Below are positions 32,229-41,947 of a DNA stretch of 48,598 nucleotides, in pieces (positions within the stretch are counted from its first letter, which is position 1; each line of letters begins with the position of its first letter). The stretch is from Mycolicibacterium agri. Lineage in GTDB: Bacteria > Actinomycetota > Actinomycetes > Mycobacteriales > Mycobacteriaceae. Under the pieces are notes generated by a model. That model was given only the letters and a program-made list of their open reading frames with translations. It was not told the origin of the DNA and did not search any database. Made by a program: the position numbers and the translations under genes. The stretch spans positions 1 to 48,598 of the forward strand of contig NZ_PDCP01000045.1 of NCBI RefSeq assembly GCF_002553505.1, in the 5' to 3' direction.

Positions 32229-34372
32229 CCACTCACACCATCGAGGCCGCACCGGCCGCACGGCCGAAAGCCATGGCGCCCAACCGTGTACAGGGCGGCC
32301 TGCTGGATCCGAAGATGCTGTGGAAGTCGCTGCCCGACGCGCTGCGGAAACTGAATCCGCGCACGCTGTGGCGCAACCCCGTGATGTTCATCGTCGAGAT
32401 CGGCGCCGCGTGGAGCACCGTGCTGGCTGTCATCGATCCGTCCTGGTTCGCGTGGATGGTCGTGGCGTGGCTGTGGCTGACGGTCGTCTTCGCCAACCTC
32501 GCCGAAGCCGTCGCCGAAGGGCGCGGCAAGGCACAGGCTGAAACACTGCGGAAGACAAAGACTTCCACCATGGCCCGTCGCCTCGTCGGCTGGCGACCCG
32601 GCGCTCCCGGCCGCGAAGAGCAGGTGGCCGCACCATTGTTGCAACAGGGCGACATCGTCGTCGTCGAAGCAGGTGAGACCATTCCCGGCGACGGTGACGT
32701 CGTGGACGGCATTGCGTCCGTTGACGAGTCCGCCATCACCGGCGAGTCCGCGCCGGTGATCCGCGAGTCCGGCGGCGACCGGTCCGCAGTGACCGGGGGC
32801 ACCACCGTGCTATCCGACCGCATCGTGGTGCGGATCACACAGAAGCCCGGCGAGAGCTTCATCGACCGGATGATCGCTCTGGTCGAAGGCGCCAACCGGC
32901 AGAAGACGCCCAACGAGATCGCGCTGAACATCCTGCTCGCCTCGCTGACGATCATCTTCGTGTTCGCCGTCGCCACGCTGCAGCCGCTGGCGATCTTCTC
33001 GAAGACGAACAACCCAGGCGTGCCGGACACGTTGGCGCTCAACAGCAGTGGTGTCACCGGCATAGTCATGGTGTCACTTCTGGTCTGCCTCATCCCCACC
33101 ACCATCGGCGCACTGCTGTCGGCGATCGGCATCGCAGGCATGGACCGGCTCGTTCAGCGCAACGTGCTGGCGATGTCGGGCCGCGCGGTGGAGGCCGCCG
33201 GTGACGTCAACACGCTGCTGCTGGACAAGACCGGCACGATCACACTGGGCAACCGGCAGGCCGGGGCCTTCGTTCCGCTGACCGGCATCACACCCGAAGC
33301 GCTGGCCGACGCGGCCCAGCTGTCCAGCCTCGCCGACGAGACGCCCGAGGGGCGATCCATCGTGGTGTTCGCCAAACAGCAGTACGGCCTCCGGGCCCGC
33401 GCACCCGGCGAGCTCGACAAGGCTCAGTGGGTCGAATTCAGCGCCACCACACGCATGTCCGGCGTCGACCTGCACGACGGCCAGATGCTGCGCAAGGGCG
33501 CGGCCAACTCGGTCGCCGACTGGGTCCGCTCCCAGGGCGGACGCGTGCCGACAGAGCTCGGCGAGCTCGTCGACGGCATCTCCGCGGCGGGCGGCACTCC
33601 GCTGGTCGTCGGTCAGGTCATCGAGCATGAAGCGTCGGTGCTCGGCGTCATCCATCTCAAAGACGTCGTCAAGCAGGGTATGCGGGAACGGTTCGACGAG
33701 ATGCGCCGCATGGGCATCCGCACGGTGATGATCACCGGCGATAACCCGTTGACCGCCAAGGCTATCGCCGACGAGGCCGGCGTCGACGACTTCCTCGCCG
33801 AAGCCACCCCCGAGGACAAGATGGCGTTGATCCGCAACGAGCAGGCCGGCGGCAAGCTCGTCGCGATGACCGGCGACGGCACCAACGACGCGCCAGCGCT
33901 GGCCCAGGCGGACGTCGGCGTGGCGATGAACACCGGCACGTCGGCGGCCAAGGAGGCGGGCAACATGGTCGATCTCGACTCCGACCCAACGAAACTCATC
34001 GAGATCGTCGAGATCGGCAAGCAGCTGCTGATCACCCGCGGCGCGTTGACGACGTTCTCGATCGCCAACGACATCGCCAAGTACTTCGCCATCATCCCGG
34101 CGATGTTCGTGACGCTGTTCCCCGGCCTCGATCTGCTCAACGTCATGCGGCTGCACAGCCCGCAGTCGGCGATCCTGTCCGCGGTCATCTTCAACGCGAT
34201 CATCATCGTCGCGCTGATCCCGCTGTCGCTGCGGGGCGTGCGCTACACACCGAGCAGCGCATCAAAGCTGTTGAGCCGCAACCTCTCTATCTACGGCCTC
34301 GGCGGCATCGTCGCGCCGTTCATCGGGATCAAGCTCATCGACCTGGTCATCCAACTCTTCCCGGGAATGTAG
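32225..34372 (+). CDS. kdpB: Potassium-transporting ATPase ATP-binding subunit KdpB
   Basis: 715-residue P-type ATPase. Motifs: ITGESAPVIRESGGDRSAVT (actuator TGES), LLLDKTGTITLGNRQ with phosphorylated Asp near residue 334, the nucleotide-binding domain ending in KGAANSVADWV, and TGDGTNDAPALAQADVGVAM. The N-terminal extension (about 27 residues, ending MLWKSLPDALRKLNPRTLW) is slightly longer than in E. coli. It hydrolyses ATP to drive potassium through KdpA. Confidence 0.97.
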   Translation: MTTHTIEAAPAARPKAMAPNRVQGGLLDPKMLWKSLPDALRKLNPRTLWRNPVMFIVEIGAAWSTVLAVIDPSWFAWMVVAWLWLTVVFANLAEAVAEGRGKAQAETLRKTKTSTMARRLVGWRPGAPGREEQVAAPLLQQGDIVVVEAGETIPGDGDVVDGIASVDESAITGESAPVIRESGGDRSAVTGGTTVLSDRIVVRITQKPGESFIDRMIALVEGANRQKTPNEIALNILLASLTIIFVFAVATLQPLAIFSKTNNPGVPDTLALNSSGVTGIVMVSLLVCLIPTTIGALLSAIGIAGMDRLVQRNVLAMSGRAVEAAGDVNTLLLDKTGTITLGNRQAGAFVPLTGITPEALADAAQLSSLADETPEGRSIVVFAKQQYGLRARAPGELDKAQWVEFSATTRMSGVDLHDGQMLRKGAANSVADWVRSQGGRVPTELGELVDGISAAGGTPLVVGQVIEHEASVLGVIHLKDVVKQGMRERFDEMRRMGIRTVMITGDNPLTAKAIADEAGVDDFLAEATPEDKMALIRNEQAGGKLVAMTGDGTNDAPALAQADVGVAMNTGTSAAKEAGNMVDLDSDPTKLIEIVEIGKQLLITRGALTTFSIANDIAKYFAIIPAMFVTLFPGLDLLNVMRLHSPQSAILSAVIFNAIIIVALIPLSLRGVRYTPSSASKLLSRNLSIYGLGGIVAPFIGIKLIDLVIQLFPGM

Positions 34373-34374
34373 AC

Positions 34375-35247
34375 ATGAAATTCACCAACATCGTTCGCCA
34401 ACACTGGGCGGCGCTGCGCGCGCTGCTGGTGCTGACCGTCATCCTCGGCCTGGCCTACCCGGTGTTCATCTGGCTCGTCGCGCAGCTGCCCGGCCTGCGG
34501 GACAAAGCCGATGGGTCAATTATCACCGCCCGCGGTAAACCGATCGGCAGCAGCCTCATTGGCCAGTCCTTCACCGACGCCGACGGCAATCCGCTGCCCC
34601 AGTACTTCCAAAGCCGACCGTCGGCCGCAGGAGACGGCTACGACCCGATGGCCACCAGCGCCAGCAACCTGGGACCCGAAAGCGTCGTCGACGCACCGGA
34701 CAAGCCGAGCCTGCTCACGCTGGTGTGTTCGCGCAGCGCCGCGGTCGGCGAACTCGACGGTGTCGACGGGTCACGGCCGTTCTGCACCCGTGGCGGCGTC
34801 GGCGCCGTGCTGTCGGTCATCGGGCCGCGCGACGCACGCGGCAACGTCGTGCACCCGACCCGCGTCGTCAGCGTCAACGAGCCGTGCGAGAGCACCCGCA
34901 CCCCGTTCCTCAGCACGTACGAGGGCATCCGCGTCGAGTGCGCCCGCGCCGGTGAGGACTACAGCATCGGCCAGTTCGTGCCCATCCACGGCAGCGCGCC
35001 AGCCGCCCCGACGGTGCCCGCCGACGCCGTGACCGCCAGCGGCAGCGGACTGGACCCGCACATCTCCCTCGCCTACGCCGACCTCCAGATCGACCGCGTC
35101 GCCAAGGCCCGCGGCATCGCCCCCGCCCAGGTCAGGCGGGACGTCGCCGACAACACCGACGGGCGCTGGCTCGGCTTCTTCGGGGAACCGACTGTCAACG
35201 TCCTGAAACTGAACATCGAGCTTGACGAACAGCATCCGGGAGGATGA
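34375..35247 (+). CDS. kdpC: Potassium-transporting ATPase subunit KdpC
   Basis: 290 residues, one N-terminal membrane helix (LLVLTVILGLAYPVFIWLVA) and an extracytoplasmic domain with the conserved QSFTDADGNPLPQYFQSRPS, GDGYDPMATSASNLGPES and DPHISLAYADLQIDRVAKAR. An insertion of roughly 80 residues between these conserved parts (including two Cys) makes it longer than E. coli KdpC (about 190), which is usual in mycobacteria. Starts 2 bases after the kdpB stop. Confidence 0.95.
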   Translation: MKFTNIVRQHWAALRALLVLTVILGLAYPVFIWLVAQLPGLRDKADGSIITARGKPIGSSLIGQSFTDADGNPLPQYFQSRPSAAGDGYDPMATSASNLGPESVVDAPDKPSLLTLVCSRSAAVGELDGVDGSRPFCTRGGVGAVLSVIGPRDARGNVVHPTRVVSVNEPCESTRTPFLSTYEGIRVECARAGEDYSIGQFVPIHGSAPAAPTVPADAVTASGSGLDPHISLAYADLQIDRVAKARGIAPAQVRRDVADNTDGRWLGFFGEPTVNVLKLNIELDEQHPGG

Positions 35248-35254
35248 TGAACGG

Positions 35255-37786
35255 GTGACCAGTGAGGCGTCACCCGCCAAGCGGCGTGGTGAGCTGCGCA
35301 TCTATCTCGGGGCGGCGCCCGGTGTCGGTAAGACGTACGCGATGCTCGGCGAAGCGCACCGTAGGCTCGAGCGCGGCACCGACGTGGTGGCGGCGGTCGT
35401 GGAGACACACAACCGCAAGAAGACCGCCGACCTGCTGGCCGGCATCGAGGTCCTGCCGCGACGTCCCGTCGATTACCGGGGGACCCGCTTTTGGGAACTC
35501 GATGTCGACGCCGTGTTGGCGCGTAAGCCCCAGGTCGTGCTCATCGACGAGTTGGCCCATACCAACGCCCCCGGCAGCAGAAACCCGAAGCGGTGGCAGG
35601 ACATCGACGAGATCCTCGATGCGGGCATCACGGTGATCACCACGGTCAACGTCCAGCACCTGGAAAGCCTCAACGACGTCGTCACCCAGATCACCGGCAT
35701 CGAGCAGCAGGAAAAGGTGCCCGACGAGACGGTTCGCGCCGCCGACCAGATCGAGCTGGTCGATATCACCCCGGAAGCGCTGCGGCGCAGGCTGTCTCAC
35801 GGCAACGTCTATGCCCCCGAGCGGATCGACGCCGCGTTGTCGAACTACTTCAGGCCGGGCAACCTGACTGCACTGCGCGAGCTTGCGCTGCTGTGGCTGG
35901 CTGATCAGGTGGATGCGGCGCTGGCCAAGTACCGCGCCGACAAGAACATCACCGATATCTGGGAGGCCCGCGAACGGGTTGTCGTGGCGGTTACCGGCGG
36001 CCCAGAGTCGGAAACCCTTGTGCGGCGCGCCTTTCGGATCGCATCGAAATCCAGCGCCGAGCTGATGGTGGTGCACGTCGTGCGCGGCGACGGCCTGTCC
36101 GGGGTGTCCGCACCGCAGATGGACAAGGTGCGCGAGCTGGCCACCAGCCTGGGCGCCACCGTCCACACCGTCGTCGGTGACGACGTGCCCTCCGCGCTGC
36201 TCGACTTCGCCAGGGAGTTGAATGCCACCCAACTGGTGATCGGAACATCGCGGCGGTCCCGCTTTGCGCGCGTCTTCGACGAGGGCATCGGCGCCGCCGT
36301 CGTCCAGGAGTCGGCCAAGATCGACGTTCACATGGTCACGCACGGCGCGGCCAAGCGAGGGCGCACATGGTCGTCGCTCACCCCGCGACAGCGGCACACC
36401 ACATCGTGGCTCGCGGCTTTGGTTGTGCCGTCGACGATTTGCGCGTTGATCGTCTGGTCGCTGGATCCGTTGCTGGGCGTCGGCGGTGAAAGCGCGCTGT
36501 TCTTCGTCGGCGTGTTGATCGTCGCGCTGCTTGGCGGCGTTGCCCCTGCCGCGCTGTCGGCCGCACTGTCCGGTCTGCTGCTGAATTACTTCCTCGTCCA
36601 CCCGCGTCATACGTTCACCATTGCCGAACCCGATAGCGCGATCACCGTCGCCGTGCTGCTGGTCGTCGCGGTCGCCGTCGCCGCGCTCGTGGACAGCGCG
36701 GCGAAGCGAGCCGCAGAAGCAACGCGCGCTTCCCGCGAAGCCGAACTGCTCGCGTTGTTCGCCGGATCGGTGCTGCGCGGCGCCGACCTCGACACCCTGC
36801 TCGAACGGGTCCGCGAAACCTATTCGCAGCGAAGCGTGAGCGTGCTGCGCGTCCAGGACGGCGACGACTGCATCGTTGCTTGTGTCGGCAACGATCCCTG
36901 CGCGACGGTGCAGTCGGCCGACACCGCGATTGAAGTCGGCGACGATGAATTCTGGATGTTGATGGACGGCAAGCAATTAGGCGCCCGCGATCGGCGCGTG
37001 CTGACCGCCGTCGCCAAGCAGGCGGCAGGCCTGGTCAGGCAGCGCGAGTTGGCGGAGGAGGCGAGCAGGGCCGAGGCGATCGCGCGAGCCGACGAGTTGC
37101 GCCGCTCGCTGCTGTCGGCGGTCAGCCACGACCTCCGCACTCCCCTGGCCGCCGCGAAGGCCGCGGTGTCCAGCCTGCGCAGCGACGACGTCGACTTCTC
37201 CGAGGAGGACACCGCAGAACTGCTCGCCACCATCGAGGAGTCGATCGACCAGCTGACCGCGCTCGTCGACAACCTGCTGGACTCGTCGCGGCTCGCCGCC
37301 GGAGTGGTCACCCCGGAGCTGCACCGCGTCTATCTGGAGGAGACGGTGCAACGGGCGCTGGTGGGAATCAGCAAGCACTCGACGGGTTTTCGCAGCGTCG
37401 CACTGGATCGGGTGAAGGTCGATGTCGCCGATGCGGTCGTGATGGCCGACGCCGGGCTGCTCGAGCGTGTGCTGGCCAATCTGATCGACAACGCCCTGCG
37501 CTACGCGTCCGACAGCCCGGTACGGGTCACGGCCAGCCCGGTCGGCGACCGGGTGCTGATCGCGGTCATCGACGAAGGACCCGGGATCCCACGCGGCGCC
37601 GAAGAGCAGTTGTTCGCGCCGTTTCAGCGGCTCGGCGATCGGGACAACAGCATCGGCGTCGGGTTGGGCCTGTCGGTGGCCAAGGGGTTCGTCGACGCGA
37701 TGGGCGGCACGATCCAGGCCACCGACACACCAGGCGGCGGCCTGACCGTGCTGGTGGAACTCGCTGCCGCAGACGAGGTTTCATGA
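35255..37786 (+). CDS. kdpD: Sensor histidine kinase KdpD
   Basis: 843 residues from GTG 35255. Domains in order: KdpD nucleotide-binding region with LGAAPGVGKTYAMLGEAHRR (Walker A), VVLIDELAHTN (Walker B), a Usp-like domain (about residues 250-370, VTGGPESETLVRRAF), four membrane helices (about 395-490), GAF-like segment, then the kinase with phosphorylated His625 in SAVSHDLRTPLAAAK and ATPase boxes NLIDNALRYAS, DEGPGIP and GLGLSVAKGF. TTG 35222 overlaps kdpC and lacks a ribosome site, so GTG 35255 (GGGAGG 11 bases upstream) is preferred. Senses low potassium. Confidence 0.95.
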   Translation: MTSEASPAKRRGELRIYLGAAPGVGKTYAMLGEAHRRLERGTDVVAAVVETHNRKKTADLLAGIEVLPRRPVDYRGTRFWELDVDAVLARKPQVVLIDELAHTNAPGSRNPKRWQDIDEILDAGITVITTVNVQHLESLNDVVTQITGIEQQEKVPDETVRAADQIELVDITPEALRRRLSHGNVYAPERIDAALSNYFRPGNLTALRELALLWLADQVDAALAKYRADKNITDIWEARERVVVAVTGGPESETLVRRAFRIASKSSAELMVVHVVRGDGLSGVSAPQMDKVRELATSLGATVHTVVGDDVPSALLDFARELNATQLVIGTSRRSRFARVFDEGIGAAVVQESAKIDVHMVTHGAAKRGRTWSSLTPRQRHTTSWLAALVVPSTICALIVWSLDPLLGVGGESALFFVGVLIVALLGGVAPAALSAALSGLLLNYFLVHPRHTFTIAEPDSAITVAVLLVVAVAVAALVDSAAKRAAEATRASREAELLALFAGSVLRGADLDTLLERVRETYSQRSVSVLRVQDGDDCIVACVGNDPCATVQSADTAIEVGDDEFWMLMDGKQLGARDRRVLTAVAKQAAGLVRQRELAEEASRAEAIARADELRRSLLSAVSHDLRTPLAAAKAAVSSLRSDDVDFSEEDTAELLATIEESIDQLTALVDNLLDSSRLAAGVVTPELHRVYLEETVQRALVGISKHSTGFRSVALDRVKVDVADAVVMADAGLLERVLANLIDNALRYASDSPVRVTASPVGDRVLIAVIDEGPGIPRGAEEQLFAPFQRLGDRDNSIGVGLGLSVAKGFVDAMGGTIQATDTPGGGLTVLVELAAADEVS

Positions 37787-38460
37787 CCAAGGTGCTTGTT
37801 GTCGATGACGAGCCGCAGATTCTGCGGGCGTTGCGGATCAACCTGTCGGTGCGCGGCTATCAGGTGGTGACCGCGTCGAGCGGCGGGGGGGCCTTGCGCG
37901 CGGCGGCAGATGGGCATCCCGATGTGGTCATCCTCGACCTCGGGTTGCCCGACATGTCCGGCATCGAGGTGATCGGCGGGCTGCGGGGATGGTTGACGGC
38001 GCCGATCATCGTGCTGTCGGCCCGCACGGATTCCGCCGACAAGGTCGAGGCACTCGATGCCGGCGCCGACGACTACGTGACCAAGCCGTTCGGCATGGAC
38101 GAATTTCTCGCTCGGTTGCGCGCCGCGATCCGTCGCGGCGCCGCCGCCGACACCGATCAGCCCGTCGTCGAAACTGCCTCTTTCACAGTCGATCTGTCCG
38201 CCAAGAAAGTGACGAAGAACGGCACGGATGTCCATTTGACGCCGACCGAGTGGGGCATGCTCGAGATGCTGGTCCGCAATCGCGGCAAGCTGGTCGGCCG
38301 CGAGGAACTCTTGAAAGAGGTGTGGGGGCCTGCCTATGCGAAGGAGACGCATTATCTGCGCGTGTACCTCGCGCAGTTGCGCCGCAAGCTCGAGAACGAC
38401 CCGTCCCATCCGGTGCACCTGCTGACCGAAGCGGGCATGGGCTACCGCTTCCAGGAGTGA
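37783..38460 (+). CDS. kdpE: Response regulator KdpE
   Basis: 225 residues, OmpR/PhoB type. Receiver domain: VLVVDDEPQILRALRI, phosphorylated Asp52 in VVILDLGLPDMSG, LSARTDSADKVEALDAGADD with the conserved Lys in YVTKPFG. The C-terminal winged helix contains HLTPTEWGMLEMLVRNRGKL and YLRVYLAQLRRKLENDPS. It overlaps kdpD by 4 bp (ATGA) and activates kdpFABC when phosphorylated by KdpD. It ends just before an inverted repeat element. Confidence 0.97.
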   Translation: MTKVLVVDDEPQILRALRINLSVRGYQVVTASSGGGALRAAADGHPDVVILDLGLPDMSGIEVIGGLRGWLTAPIIVLSARTDSADKVEALDAGADDYVTKPFGMDEFLARLRAAIRRGAAADTDQPVVETASFTVDLSAKKVTKNGTDVHLTPTEWGMLEMLVRNRGKLVGREELLKEVWGPAYAKETHYLRVYLAQLRRKLENDPSHPVHLLTEAGMGYRFQE

Positions 38461-38468
38461 CTTTTCTC

Positions 38469-38532
38469 CCGCGAGCAGACGCATGTGCCCGCAAAGGCCC
38501 AGGAAAGGGCGGACCTTTATGTCTGCTCGCGG
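38469..38532. repeat. 64-bp inverted-repeat element between convergent genes
   Basis: Perfect 12-bp ends CCGCGAGCAGAC (38469-38480) and GTCTGCTCGCGG (38521-38532), with a nested AAAGG/CCTTT pair inside. It fills the gap between the stops of kdpE and the convergent hydrolase, so a bidirectional terminator is the obvious role. Its arms are unrelated to the 60-bp elements, but the architecture is alike, so I suspect another dispersed family. Confidence 0.7.
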
Positions 38533-39399
38533 TTAAGACTGAGCGGTCTCGGCGGCGAGGTCGATCAGCTTCTTGCGCACCAGATCCGGTCGTTCGTCGA
38601 CGACGAAGTGCGACGTGTCGACCGTCTCCAGCGTGTAGTCGTCGGCGTTGGCCGTTTCGGGCGACACCATCGAGATATCGATGGCCATATCCCCTTTGCC
38701 GAACAGCGCGCGGATCGGCACTGTGGCGCGGCGGGTTTCGCGTTCGCGGACGCCGCGCGGTATTTCACGCGTCAGGAATGTGCGGTAGGTGTCCCGCCCC
38801 GCCTTCGCGCACACCGGGTCACGGAACCGCTCGGCGAACACCCGGGCCGACTCGCGATCCATCCGCGAACCCACGCCGAAGATCACCTTCTCGATATACG
38901 GCGTGTAGCGCTGCACCGCGACGCCGAACGTCGCCAACGGCACCTGATAGTGGAACCGCCACATATGTGGCAGCACCGAACGGGTCGACTGCCACGGATG
39001 CGCCATATTGCAGGCCAGGTAGCCGTCGAACCGGTCTGGACGCGCCAGGATCATGCGGTAGCCGACATAGGCGCCCCAGTCGTGGGCCACGAGCAGCACG
39101 CGGTCCAGCCCCATCGCGTCCATCAGCGCCAGCACATCGGTGGCGACGCTCTCCTTGTCCCACTTATGCGGCGCTTGGCCCGACCAGCCGTAGCCGGGCA
39201 GATCCGGCGCGATGATCCGCAGCCCCGGCGGCGGGTCGGCCAGCAGGTCGCGGTACTCCCAGTGGTGCTGTGGCCAACCGTGCAGGGCCAGCACGGGACG
39301 GCCGTCTTCGGGACCGGCCTCGGTGACGTGAAAGCGCACGCCGTTGGCGTTGATGAAGGACCGGCGCACTCCAGGTATCAGGGGCGGTTGCGCGCTCAT
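38533..39399 (-). CDS. Alpha/beta hydrolase, epoxide hydrolase-like
   Basis: 288 residues. Conserved oxyanion segment ALHGWPQHHWEYRDL (H-G-W-P), RIIAPDLPGYGWSGQA, nucleophile VLLVAHDWGAYVGY (Asp in H-D-W-G, as in epoxide hydrolases and haloalkane dehalogenases), acid region in FGKGDMAIDI, and the His in TVDTSHFVVDERPDLV. Likely opens epoxides of lipophilic substrates in the cytoplasm; dehalogenase activity is an alternative. No operon partner, and stop TAA abuts the repeat element. Confidence 0.85.
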   Translation of the reverse strand: MSAQPPLIPGVRRSFINANGVRFHVTEAGPEDGRPVLALHGWPQHHWEYRDLLADPPPGLRIIAPDLPGYGWSGQAPHKWDKESVATDVLALMDAMGLDRVLLVAHDWGAYVGYRMILARPDRFDGYLACNMAHPWQSTRSVLPHMWRFHYQVPLATFGVAVQRYTPYIEKVIFGVGSRMDRESARVFAERFRDPVCAKAGRDTYRTFLTREIPRGVRERETRRATVPIRALFGKGDMAIDISMVSPETANADDYTLETVDTSHFVVDERPDLVRKKLIDLAAETAQS

Positions 39400-39516
39400 T
39401 TGAAGGACTATAGGCAGCAGGGTCGGCGACGACGCCCGCGTGCCCGCTTTGGAGCGACAAAGTCGCGCATGGTTAGCCAGGCTAGATTCGCGACAATATC
39501 GCGCCGAGACGACTCG

Positions 39517-41100
39517 CTACCGCGTCACCCGGGACAGCAACGCAGCGGCCAGGCGTCGACGCGGCCAGCCACGCGCCCCGGCACCGGCAAGGGCCGCCCG
39601 AGCTGCGTTCCTGCCGCAGATCCCGTGCACGCCGCCGCCCGGTGTGGCACCCGCGCTTCCGAGATAGACGTTCTGCACAGGCGTCTCGGCCCTGCCGAAG
39701 CCGGGCGCCGGCCGAAAGATCAACTGCTGAAACAGCTGCGAGGTGCCGCCATTGACAGCACCCGCGAAAAGGTTCGCATCGCTGGCTTCCAGATCCGACG
39801 GCCGCTGGATTGTCTTGCCGATCACGCGGGCGCCGAATCCCGGCGCGTGCTCCTCCAATACGCGATCGACCGCCTCGGCCAGCCGATCCGCCGACGCATC
39901 GTCGGAAACACCACGAGGCAGATGCGTGTAGGCCCAAGCGCTTTCAGTGCCTGCGGGCGAACGGGTCGGATCCGCGGTCGTCATCTGCCCGAACAGCAGG
40001 AAGGGCCGCTCGGGAATGGTCTCCGTGTTGAGGTCGGCCATCCACCGGATCAGCCCATGGTGATCGGCGCCCAGATGCACGGTGCCGGCTTCGCCCAAGC
40101 TCTTGGACCGCCAAGGCACCGGCGCATCCAGCGCGTAGTTGATCTTCAGAACCGGTGTGTCCCAAACGAATCCGTCCAGCGACCGGAGCAGCCCGCGTGG
40201 CACGGCGTGTTCTGGCAACAGGTCGCGGAGCAACCGGGGCGCCGACGTGTCGGCGACCACGGCGCGCCGCACCCGAACCACCGAACCGTCGGCGGTGTGT
40301 ACGGCGACCGCCCGCCCACCGTGCACCTCGATTCCATCGACCCGACGCCCGCACTCGATCTGTGCTCCGGCCGACCGCGCGCGGTTGACCAACGCGGCGG
40401 TCAACTGGCCCGCGCCGCCGACCGGTACCGGGAAGCCGCCGTCCTGCGCCATCATGATCAGCATGTAGCCCATCACCGCGCTGCCCGGCGCCTCGATGGG
40501 TACGTCGGCGTGCATTGCGTTGCCCAACAACAACAGTCGCGCCTCGTCGCCCGAGAACAGCTTCTCGGCCATCACACCCGCAGGCAGCAGCAACAGATGC
40601 GCCAACCGCAGCGCTTCGGCGGTACCCAGACGGCGCAACAGCCCGACCGGACCGCGCACCGGCGGAAACGGCGAGAACAACGTCGACAACAGCGGGTCCT
40701 TGATCCGCTGCCACTGCTCGAACAGGCCCGCCCACGCACCGCCGTCGCGCGGATCGAGATTGGCGATCGTGCGGTCCACGTCGCGGTAGATCAGCGGCGC
40801 CTCTTCGTCCTCCGGCGAGCGTGCATGACCCACCACTGCCGGAGCATGCGACCAACGCAGGCCGTGATCCTCGAGATTCATCGCCCGCAGTGCCGGTGAG
40901 GTCACCGACAGCGGATAGAACGCGCTGTAGAGGTCGCTGACGAAACCCGGAAACAGCGAAGCGCTCTTGACGGCCCCGCCCGGTTCGTCCTGCGCCTCGA
41001 GCACGAGCACGTCCCATCCGGCGTCGGCCAGCATCGCCGCGGCGACCAATCCGTTGTGCCCGGCACCGACAACCACCGCATCCGCTGTCTGGCGCATCAT
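39517..41100 (-). CDS. FAD-dependent oxidoreductase of the phytoene desaturase (CrtI) superfamily
   Basis: 527 residues. N-terminal dinucleotide-binding motif AVVVGAGHNGLVAAAMLADA and EAQDEPGGAVKSASLFPGFV (second FAD motif), mid-protein GFPVPVGGAGQLTAALVNRA, and the C-terminal VYLGSAGATPGGGVHGICGR characteristic of CrtI-like enzymes. It oxidises a lipophilic substrate, possibly a carotenoid or polyprenoid, but the exact reaction cannot be read. Its ATG overlaps the true stop of the SDR gene (ATGA at 41097-41100), so the two form an operon. Confidence 0.87.
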   Translation of the reverse strand: MMRQTADAVVVGAGHNGLVAAAMLADAGWDVLVLEAQDEPGGAVKSASLFPGFVSDLYSAFYPLSVTSPALRAMNLEDHGLRWSHAPAVVGHARSPEDEEAPLIYRDVDRTIANLDPRDGGAWAGLFEQWQRIKDPLLSTLFSPFPPVRGPVGLLRRLGTAEALRLAHLLLLPAGVMAEKLFSGDEARLLLLGNAMHADVPIEAPGSAVMGYMLIMMAQDGGFPVPVGGAGQLTAALVNRARSAGAQIECGRRVDGIEVHGGRAVAVHTADGSVVRVRRAVVADTSAPRLLRDLLPEHAVPRGLLRSLDGFVWDTPVLKINYALDAPVPWRSKSLGEAGTVHLGADHHGLIRWMADLNTETIPERPFLLFGQMTTADPTRSPAGTESAWAYTHLPRGVSDDASADRLAEAVDRVLEEHAPGFGARVIGKTIQRPSDLEASDANLFAGAVNGGTSQLFQQLIFRPAPGFGRAETPVQNVYLGSAGATPGGGVHGICGRNAARAALAGAGARGWPRRRLAAALLSRVTR

Positions 41101-41137
41101 CGCGGCGGCTGTGAAATCACCCGATTGGCAACGGCTT

Positions 41138-41876
41138 TCACGGAGTCGGGCAGGAACCGGTTGACCAGGCCCATCGCCTTGGACAGCGCGACGAGGCGAC
41201 CACCTTGCGGTCGCCGCGCATCAGCGCGTCGTAGCCCTGCTTGGCGACCTTGCCGGGATCGTCCTTCGGACCACGCGCCACCAGGGTGTCGGCCATGCCG
41301 ACGCGACGGAAGAAGTTGGTGTCGGTGGGACCCGGCATCAACGACGTGACAGTCACACCGGTGCCGCGCATCTCGTCGTGCAGCGCCTCGGCGAACGACT
41401 GCACGAACGACTTGGAGGCGTTGTACATCGTCTGATGTGAGCCGGGCATCTGGGCCACGATCGAGGACGTGTAGAGCACCTTGCCCGATCCGCGCGCGGC
41501 CATGTCCCGCAGCACCAGCTTGGACAGATGCACCGTCGACCGCACGTTGAGGTCCACGACGTTCATGTCGCTGTCCAGGTCGCCGTCGATGAACCGTCCG
41601 CCGCGGCCGGTGCCCGCGTTCAGACATACCACCTCGACATGCCCGCCGCCCGAGGTGGCGGTGCGGTACAGCCGCTCCACGTCGTCGGGCTTGCGCAGAT
41701 CGACCTGTACCGGCGTCACCGTCGCACCCGTTGCGGCCAGTTTGTCGGCGCTGGCGTGGATCGCATCGTCGTCGGCCGCCACCACAACGTCGTATCCGTC
41801 CTCGGCGAACAGCTTGGCCAACTCGAATCCGATGCCACTGGATGCGCCCGTCACCAGGGCGAGTTCCGACGTGCAT
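41138..41876 (-). CDS. Short-chain dehydrogenase/reductase, disrupted by two indels
   Basis: NAD(P)-dependent SDR core: VTGASSGIGFELAKLFAEDG (T-G-x-x-x-G-I-G), NAGTG, Ser in YTSSIVAQM and the YNASK catalytic Tyr-Lys pair. The visible frame starts at GTG 41854, but ATG 41876 followed by one extra base gives MTSELALVTG, the natural N-terminus. At the 3' end the frame runs off-course at about 41190; moving one frame restores AMGLVNRFLPDSVKAVANRV and ISQPPR, whose stop (41097-41099) overlaps the next gene's ATG. Two single-base indels therefore break it. Substrate unknown. Confidence 0.75.
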
Positions 41877-41947
41877 GCACAACGGGCTACCCGAGACGGT
41901 CGATGTCAAACGGCCCCAAACCAGGGTTACAGCGGCCCCGTCGCGGC

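Noticed and set aside
35270..36976. 568-codon open frame antisense to kdpD
   Set aside because: Shadow frame caused by high GC; KdpD motifs are intact on the plus strand.
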